Below are positions 50,238-55,074 of a stretch of DNA of 55,074 nucleotides, in pieces. A program made the translations under genes and the position numbers. The stretch lies in the NCBI GenBank assembly GCA_910588215.1, contig CAJUQJ010000004.1:119939-175012 (forward strand). The letters run 5' to 3'. Positions within the stretch are counted from its first letter, which is position 1, and every line of letters starts with the position of its first letter. Source of the stretch: an uncultured Lachnospiraceae bacterium (GTDB lineage: Bacteria > Bacillota > Clostridia > Lachnospirales > Lachnospiraceae). Below the pieces are notes generated by a model. It was not told the origin of the DNA, ran no database searches, and saw nothing but the letters and a program-made list of their open reading frames with translations.

Positions 50238-50428
50238 CATGATGAGGGTTTACTATGAAAGTCTTCGACTTTCACAGCATAGATGGCCATGCGGCCCGCC
50301 CGACGGCAGGCTAAGCATGATGTAAATTTACTATGAAAGTCTTCGACTTTCACAGCATGGATGGCCATGCGGCCCGCCCGACGGCAGGCTGAGCATGATG
50401 GGGGTTTACTATAAAAGTATGTCGATGG
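50238..50428. repeat. Tandem 78-bp repeat in the csoR leader (about 2.4 units)
   Basis: Units start CATGATG at 50238, 50316 and 50394, an exact 78-bp step; the third is cut short. Each full unit holds a perfect hairpin TGAAAGTC-TTC-GACTTTCA and a GC-rich part (GCGGCCCGCCCGACGGCAGG). A diverged copy lies between cas4 and cas1 (1486-1564). Since the promoter lies upstream at 50168, the repeats would be in the csoR mRNA leader. Confidence 0.88.
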
Positions 50429-50524
50429 ATCGCGGGTGCATGATAGAAAACGGTAAGATTGGAAATCCTGTAAGTATGATAGTATGATTTCGGGTTTAGG
50501 TAGGAAACGGAGGAGGAAATGAAG

Positions 50525-50902
50525 ATGGTAGAGAATAAGAGTATAACAGAAAAGATAGATAATGAGGCGGACGGAAGGGATCTGTGCGGTGACGATCAGG
50601 CACAGGATATATGTACATGTGATCATTATAAACTTATCCCCCGAGATGACGTGGCACAGAAGCAGCTTCAAAATCGGATCAACCGTATTATCGGGCAGCT
50701 TAACGGTATTAAGAATATGATAGGTGAGAACAGATACTGCGGGGATATCCTGATACAGATAGGAGCGGTAGAGAGTGCTCTGCAGAGTCTTGGGTATATA
50801 ATCTTGCAGGAACACATGCAGACATGTGTCGTTGAAGAAGTGAAGAAGGGGAATGAGGCGATCATGGAGGAAGCGATAGAATTGATCAAGAAGTTGAAAT
50901 AG
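50525..50902 (+). CDS. csoR: Copper-sensing repressor CsoR
   Basis: CsoR-family repressors lose DNA binding when Cu(I) binds. The 125-residue protein has a variable acidic, Cys-containing N-tail (DLCGDDQAQDICTCDHYK) then the DUF156 four-helix core: LQNRINRIIGQLNGIKNMIGENRYCGDILIQIGAVESALQSLGYIILQEHMQTCV. The copper ligands Cys (RYCGD), His (EHMQ) and Cys (QTCV) are all there. AGGAGG at 50511-50516 is 8 nt before the ATG at 50525 and only 2 nt from the one at 50519, so the later start is chosen. It leads copA by 17 bp and controls the shared promoter. Confidence 0.94.
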   Translation: MVENKSITEKIDNEADGRDLCGDDQAQDICTCDHYKLIPRDDVAQKQLQNRINRIIGQLNGIKNMIGENRYCGDILIQIGAVESALQSLGYIILQEHMQTCVVEEVKKGNEAIMEEAIELIKKLK

Positions 50903-50919
50903 AGTGGGAGGAATTCATA

Positions 50920-53484
50920 ATGAAAAGTGAAAAATTTCAGATAACAGGCATGACATGCGCCGCCTGTAGTGCACATGTGGAGAAGGCGGCCTGCGGCGTA
51001 TCCGGTGTGAACAGTGTCAGCGTGAGTCTTTTGATGAATAATATGACTGTGGAATATGATGCGCCGGCCACGCCGCAGGCAATCTGCGCAGCGGTGGAAG
51101 CGGCAGGATATGGGGCTGACGTGTTTGGTCAGACGGCGGGAACTGACGCAGAAAGACATGAGAGTATTTTGGAGGACAAGGAAACTCCCAAGATCCGGCG
51201 TAGGCTGATCGCATCCGTTTGCCTTCTTATACCGCTTATGTATGTATCCATGGGCGCGCTTATGTGGGGGTGGTATCTGCCGGAGGCATTTGCCGGGGAT
51301 CCATGGGCGATCGCCTTATATCAACTGCTATTGACGGGACTTGTAATGGTCATTAACCAGCGTTTCTTTATCAGCGGGTTTCAGAGCCTTTTACACAAAG
51401 CGCCCAATATGGATACGCTCGTGGCATTGGGAAGCGGTGCGGCGTTTGTATACAGCACGGCCGTTGTATTTCGCATGGGTGCAGCCATGGGAGAAGGGAA
51501 TACGGAGATGGCGATGCACTGCCTGCACGATATGTATTTTGAGTCTGCCGCCATGATTCTTACGTTGATCACGGTTGGCAAGATGTTGGAAGCTTACAGC
51601 AAAGGAAAGACGACCAATGCGATTAAGAGCCTGATGGACTTAGCGCCCAAGACGGCACACGTGATCCGCAACGGAAAGGAAATGACTGTGCCGGCACAGG
51701 ATGTTTTGACAGGAGAGATCTTTGTGGTGAAGCCGGGGGAAAGCATTCCGGTAGATGGGGAAGTGCTGGAGGGAGAGAGTGTGGTAGACGAATCGGCGTT
51801 GACGGGTGAGAGCATTCCGGTAGATAAGCAGATGGGAGACCGCGTCAGTGCGGCGACGATCAACCAGAATGGCGCATTGACCTGTAAGGCGACGCGAGTG
51901 GGCAGAGACACTACACTGCAGCAGATCATTGATATGGTGGAGAATGCGGTGGCGACTAAGGCGCCGATCGCGCAGATTGCAGATAGAGTATCGGGTGTTT
52001 TCGTGCCGATCGTGATCGTGCTGGCAGTAATAACAGGTGTTGTATGGCTGGCGGCAGGGGCCGATGCCGGCAAGGCACTCTCCTATGCCATTAGTGTGTT
52101 GGTGATCAGCTGCCCGTGCTCCCTGGGGCTTGCCACACCGGTGGCGATCATGGTAGGTAACGGCATGGGAGCAAGACACGGTATTTTGTTTAAGAATGCA
52201 GAGGCACTGGAACAGGCTGGTAAGACGGATTTCGTGGTACTGGATAAGACCGGAACGGTAACTGAGGGAAAACCGAAGGTCACGGATCTGTATCCTGCAG
52301 AGGGGGTGTCGGAACAGGAACTTCTATATACGGCTGCGGCCTTGGAGGGCATGAGCGAGCATCCATTGGCGAAAGCAATATGTGAGCATTCTGCGGAAAC
52401 GGGGTTATCGGTGCAGACGGCCGGTAACTTTCATGCACTACCAGGATGGGGTGTGGAAGGTATGGTGAACGGGAAACCGGCAGCCGGCGGCAGTGGCGCG
52501 CTGTTTGAGGAACGCAGACTGTTGACTGCTCCTATGCGTGCGATGGGAGAGAAGATGGCCGGGGAAGGCAAAACGCCGCTTTATTTCTCCGTCGGTGAGA
52601 GGATACTGGGGATGATCGCGGTAGCCGATGTGGTGAAGCAGGACAGTGCACAGGCGATCGGCGAACTTCGGAACATGGGAATACAAGTAGTCATGCTGAC
52701 CGGTGATAACAGGAGGACTGCGCGCGCGATCGGGAGACAGGTCGGGCTTGATGCGGTGGTATCGGATGTACTTCCGGGTGATAAAGAGACGGTGATCAGG
52801 AAACTGTCAGAGTATGGCAAGACGGCTATGGTAGGAGACGGCATTAACGATGCGCCTGCGCTTACGAGAGCCACAGTAGGAATCGCGATCGGCGCAGGGG
52901 CGGATGTTGCGCTGGAGGCGGCAGACGTGGTACTTATGAAGTCCAAACTTACGGATGTTTCGTCGGCGATCCGGCTTTCCAGACAGGTGCTTAAGAATAT
53001 TCATGAGAATCTTTTTTGGGCATTTTTCTATAATTGTATCGGTATTCCACTGGCGGCGGGAATTCTGGTGCCGATCTTTGGCCTGAGCCTGAATCCCATG
53101 TTTGCTGCTGCGGCGATGAGCCTGTCCAGCTTCTGCGTAGTGACGAATGCACTGCGGCTGAACCTTTTCAATATGGGAACGAACAGACGCGACAGAAGGA
53201 AAACGGAGGTCCCGATGCCGGAATTCATCACCGGCTTTACGGAGATAGAAGATCATAAGGAGGAGAAGCAAATGGCAGAGAAGATTGTAAAAACACTCAA
53301 TATTGAAGGGATGATGTGTGCGCATTGCCAGGCGCATGTACAGAAAGCACTGGAAGAAACGGCAGGTGTGACCGAAGTGGAAGTCAGCCTGGAGGAGAAC
53401 AGGGCAACGGTGACAATGGATCCCGGCACTGAGGAACAGACACTGGTCGATGCAGTGACGGCGGCCGGTTATAAAGTGGTCTAG
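50920..53484 (+). CDS. copA: Copper-exporting P1B-type ATPase with C-terminal CopZ domain
   Basis: Pumps Cu(I) out of the cell. The 854-residue protein has an N-terminal metal-binding domain (GMTCAACSAHV), TM helices, the actuator TGES (near 295), the TM copper site CPCSLGLATP (near 398; Ser replaces the common Ala), the phosphorylated Asp in DKTGTVTEG (near 442), SEHPLA, and GDGINDAPAL (near 639). After the last TM pair and a linker comes a second HMA domain (GMMCAHCQAHV), the size of a CopZ chaperone. Most CopA proteins have HMA only at the N-terminus. An internal ribosome site suggests that CopZ is also made alone. Confidence 0.95.
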   Translation: MKSEKFQITGMTCAACSAHVEKAACGVSGVNSVSVSLLMNNMTVEYDAPATPQAICAAVEAAGYGADVFGQTAGTDAERHESILEDKETPKIRRRLIASVCLLIPLMYVSMGALMWGWYLPEAFAGDPWAIALYQLLLTGLVMVINQRFFISGFQSLLHKAPNMDTLVALGSGAAFVYSTAVVFRMGAAMGEGNTEMAMHCLHDMYFESAAMILTLITVGKMLEAYSKGKTTNAIKSLMDLAPKTAHVIRNGKEMTVPAQDVLTGEIFVVKPGESIPVDGEVLEGESVVDESALTGESIPVDKQMGDRVSAATINQNGALTCKATRVGRDTTLQQIIDMVENAVATKAPIAQIADRVSGVFVPIVIVLAVITGVVWLAAGADAGKALSYAISVLVISCPCSLGLATPVAIMVGNGMGARHGILFKNAEALEQAGKTDFVVLDKTGTVTEGKPKVTDLYPAEGVSEQELLYTAAALEGMSEHPLAKAICEHSAETGLSVQTAGNFHALPGWGVEGMVNGKPAAGGSGALFEERRLLTAPMRAMGEKMAGEGKTPLYFSVGERILGMIAVADVVKQDSAQAIGELRNMGIQVVMLTGDNRRTARAIGRQVGLDAVVSDVLPGDKETVIRKLSEYGKTAMVGDGINDAPALTRATVGIAIGAGADVALEAADVVLMKSKLTDVSSAIRLSRQVLKNIHENLFWAFFYNCIGIPLAAGILVPIFGLSLNPMFAAAAMSLSSFCVVTNALRLNLFNMGTNRRDRRKTEVPMPEFITGFTEIEDHKEEKQMAEKIVKTLNIEGMMCAHCQAHVQKALEETAGVTEVEVSLEENRATVTMDPGTEEQTLVDAVTAAGYKVV
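53272..53484 (+). CDS. copZ: Internal in-frame start: stand-alone CopZ-like copper chaperone
   Basis: Within copA and in the same frame, AAGGAGGAG (53258-53266) precedes an ATG at 53272 with good spacing. The product would be 70 residues (MAEKIVKTLNIEGMMCAHCQ...AAGYKVV), the normal size and start of CopZ, with the Cu-binding MxCxxC (MCAHC). The ribosome site encodes part of a Lys/Glu linker, where such bases are not otherwise needed. I infer two products: the fused ATPase and a free chaperone that carries Cu(I). It may instead be a recent fusion with a relic site. Confidence 0.6.
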   Translation: MAEKIVKTLNIEGMMCAHCQAHVQKALEETAGVTEVEVSLEENRATVTMDPGTEEQTLVDAVTAAGYKVV

Positions 53485-53505
53485 GACGTTTGTGATATAG
53501 GAGTA

Positions 53506-53574
53506 CCGGCTACGTTTCCTAACATATGTCAATACATGAATTTATTTTTGTAAAAAATGCATAGGAAAGCCGGC
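53506..53574 (+). terminator. Hairpin after copA
   Basis: CCGGC.TTTCCTA and TAGGAAA.GCCGG arms form a long stem with an AT-rich loop about 20 bp after the stop. No run of T follows, so termination is likely but not classic. Confidence 0.5.
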
Positions 53575-53705
53575 TATTCTTCAGCAACTTGTCTGATGGT
53601 GTGAAATGGATTGCATAAAGTAAGCAAATTCTACAATGTAAAGTAAAATCTTTGTGAAATAATGGCATAGCAAAGGAAAAGAAAGTTCGCTATACTATTT
53701 TCAGA

Positions 53706-53721
53706 GTCAACCAAGGTTGAC
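53706..53721. promoter_or_regulatory. Perfect 16-bp palindrome upstream of msmK
   Basis: GTCAACCAAGGTTGAC is a perfect dyad 44 bp before the msmK start, just after a TATACT box (53691-53696) that could be the -10 element. This would put the dyad at or just after the transcript start, a natural operator position. The binding protein is unknown. Confidence 0.5.
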
Positions 53722-53764
53722 AGGGAGCACGATACAATAATTTTTTTAAAAACAGGAGGCAATC

Positions 53765-54874
53765 ATGGCAAGTTTATCATTAAAGAATGTCTGCAAAGTA
53801 TATCCGAACGGCTTTGAGGCAGTAAAAGATTTCAATCTTGAGATCGCAGATCAGGAGTTTATTATTTTCGTAGGACCTTCAGGTTGTGGTAAATCTACTA
53901 CACTTCGTATGATCGCAGGTCTGGAAGATATCTCTTCCGGTGAGCTGAAGATCGGCGACAGAGTCGTTAACGATGTAGAGCCTAAGGACAGAGATATCGC
54001 GATGGTATTCCAGAACTATGCTCTGTATCCTCATATGTCTGTATATGATAACATGGCATTCGGACTTAAGTTAAGAAAAGTTCCGAAGGACGAGATTGAT
54101 AAGATGGTTAAAGAAGCAGCTAAGATTCTTGACCTGACAGCTCTGTTAGACCGTAAGCCGAAGGCTTTGTCCGGTGGTCAGAGACAGCGTGTTGCCATGG
54201 GCCGTGCTATCGTTCGTAATCCTAAGGTATTCCTGATGGATGAGCCGCTTTCCAACTTGGATGCTAAGCTGCGTGTACAGATGCGTGTTGAGATTTCCAA
54301 ACTGCATCAGAGACTGGGCACCACAATCATTTACGTAACACATGACCAGACAGAGGCTATGACACTTGGTACAAGAATCGTAGTTATGAAGGACGGTGTT
54401 GTTCAGCAGGTAGATACACCTCAGAACCTGTATCAGAAGCCTCAGAACCTGTTTGTAGCAGGATTCATGGGATCACCGCAGATGAACTTCCTTGATGCTG
54501 TTGTTGAAGTAAAGGGTGATGTTGCTAATCTGAAGATTGCTGGCAAGAGCATTCCGTTACCGGCAGCTAAGTCCAAGAAGCTGATCGACGGCGGTTACAA
54601 CGGAAAGACAGTGACATTCGGTATCCGTCCTGAGGATGTATATGATTCCGAAGCATTTGTTTCATCCGCTCCTTGCGTATTCGAGTCCACCATCAAGGTT
54701 TACGAGTTGCTTGGTGCAGAAGTTTACTTGTACTTTGATCTGGCTGAGTTCCCGATCACTGCAAGAGTAGATTCCCGTACATCAGCTAGACCTGGTGACA
54801 CTGTTAAATTTGCTTTCGATGTTGAGAAGATTCACGTATTCGACAAAGAGACAGAGCAGACGATCACGAACTAA
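53765..54874 (+). CDS. msmK: MsmK/UgpC-type sugar ABC transporter ATP-binding protein
   Basis: This ATPase powers CUT1 carbohydrate importers and is often shared by many of them. The 369-residue protein has Walker A GPSGCGKST (about 38-46), Q-loop VFQNYALYPHMSVYDN, signature LSGGQRQRVAMGRAI, Walker B VFLMDEPLSNLDAKLR, the His switch YVTHDQTEAMTL and a C-terminal TOBE/MalK regulatory domain (GIRPEDVYDSE). AGGAGG lies before the ATG. No binding protein or permease is next to it, which fits a stand-alone shared subunit. Codon use is clean and even, as in highly expressed genes. It is not the ATPase of the importer at 16-21 kb, which has its own double-NBD subunit. Confidence 0.95.
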   Translation: MASLSLKNVCKVYPNGFEAVKDFNLEIADQEFIIFVGPSGCGKSTTLRMIAGLEDISSGELKIGDRVVNDVEPKDRDIAMVFQNYALYPHMSVYDNMAFGLKLRKVPKDEIDKMVKEAAKILDLTALLDRKPKALSGGQRQRVAMGRAIVRNPKVFLMDEPLSNLDAKLRVQMRVEISKLHQRLGTTIIYVTHDQTEAMTLGTRIVVMKDGVVQQVDTPQNLYQKPQNLFVAGFMGSPQMNFLDAVVEVKGDVANLKIAGKSIPLPAAKSKKLIDGGYNGKTVTFGIRPEDVYDSEAFVSSAPCVFESTIKVYELLGAEVYLYFDLAEFPITARVDSRTSARPGDTVKFAFDVEKIHVFDKETEQTITN

Positions 54875-54886
54875 TTTAGAATGAAT

Positions 54887-54919
54887 ATAAGGGGGATGCT
54901 TAGGCATCTCCCTTATTTA
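54887..54919 (+). terminator. Terminator after msmK
   Basis: ATAAGGGGGATGC and GCATCTCCCTTAT pair around a 4-nt loop and are followed by TTTAG. The last 155 bp of the window hold no gene that I can support. CCAGCAG..CTGCTGG near the end is a small hairpin. Confidence 0.85.
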
Positions 54920-55074
54920 GTACTATAATTTGGAAATTTGGTACTATCCACGGGTCAGAAATGCGCCAAAATGCGCATTCCGTGAGAACATGATTCACGA
55001 AAATGTTACAGTTCACGGCCCAATGTCATTAAGTTAGCACCAGCAGCATAAGGCTTACTGCTGGAAAGATGGCA

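Noticed and set aside
53626..53644. CTACAATGTAAAG resembling the CRISPR repeat with an internal deletion
   Set aside because: Only 13 nt in AT-rich DNA, 50 kb from the array, no spacer structure; chance is likely.
53717..53738. TTGACA with TACAAT as the msmK promoter
   Set aside because: The spacing is only 10 nt; TTGACA is part of the GTCAACC palindrome.
1..55074. tRNA or rRNA genes, phage or transposase genes
   Set aside because: I looked for tRNA-like cloverleafs, CCA ends, rRNA motifs and mobile-element proteins in the gaps and found none that I could support.

Overview
The window reads as chromosome from a spore-forming, low-to-mid GC Firmicute of the class Clostridia, most likely a gut-type Lachnospiraceae. 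The signs are a SpmB spore-maturation protein, a LytS/YesM-type kinase with a YesN-type regulator, a T-box leader on metG, CsoR copper control, an MsmK-type shared sugar ATPase, strong AGGAGG ribosome sites throughout, and secreted proteins of a kind I associate with clostridial surface loci. I see no phage, plasmid, transposase, rRNA or tRNA genes. The non-coding DNA is rich in small palindromic repeats.

Layout. 1-2.9 kb: trailer end of a CRISPR array whose 30-nt repeats look type I-B, followed on the same strand by cas4-cas1-cas2. No interference genes are in view. 3-9.7 kb: mixed chromosomal genes (flavoprotein, spmB, a small lipoprotein, a membrane-anchored Mrr-like nuclease, a FabT-like regulator behind its own operator-promoter, a DUF885 protein). 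9.8-28.3 kb: a pentose island. A kinase, a membrane-anchored sugar-binding sensor and an AraC-type response regulator form a three-part sensor like XylFII-LytS-YesN. Next come a divergent AraR-type repressor, a binding protein/ATPase/two-permease importer, an FGGY kinase, araD, split transketolase and rpe, then a convergent GH2 glycosidase and MATE exporter. Together these suggest sensing, import, phosphorylation, epimerisation and entry into the pentose phosphate pathway. L-arabinose isomerase is not in the window.

30.3-36 kb: two tandem copies of a BlaI-like repressor plus M56 (BlaR1-like) membrane protease. Their outer domain is a small beta-rich module, not a penicillin-binding domain. 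Two tandem XRE regulators follow on the opposite strand. 36.3-45.9 kb: SEC-C-tagged methionine aminopeptidase; a coiled-coil membrane protein and two related secreted proteins; T-box-controlled metG; a lipase-like hydrolase; a small exported protein; a D-lactate-dehydrogenase-type enzyme. 46-50.1 kb: GNAT, a double-HD (HD-GYP-like) protein, a YesL-like membrane protein and a GGDEF cyclase, which look like a c-di-GMP locus. 50.2-53.5 kb: CsoR-operator promoter, csoR and a copA whose C-terminus is a CopZ chaperone domain with its own internal ribosome site. 53.8-54.9 kb: msmK.

Points most worth a second look: the duplicated BlaI/M56 sensor with a non-beta-lactam ectodomain and a conserved upstream DNA module; the copA/copZ gene-within-gene; the transporter-receptor paralogue recruited as a sensor; the secreted pair with the coiled-coil protein; and a 78-bp repeat found both inside the cas operon and upstream of csoR. 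All family assignments come from reading motifs by eye. No database search was possible.
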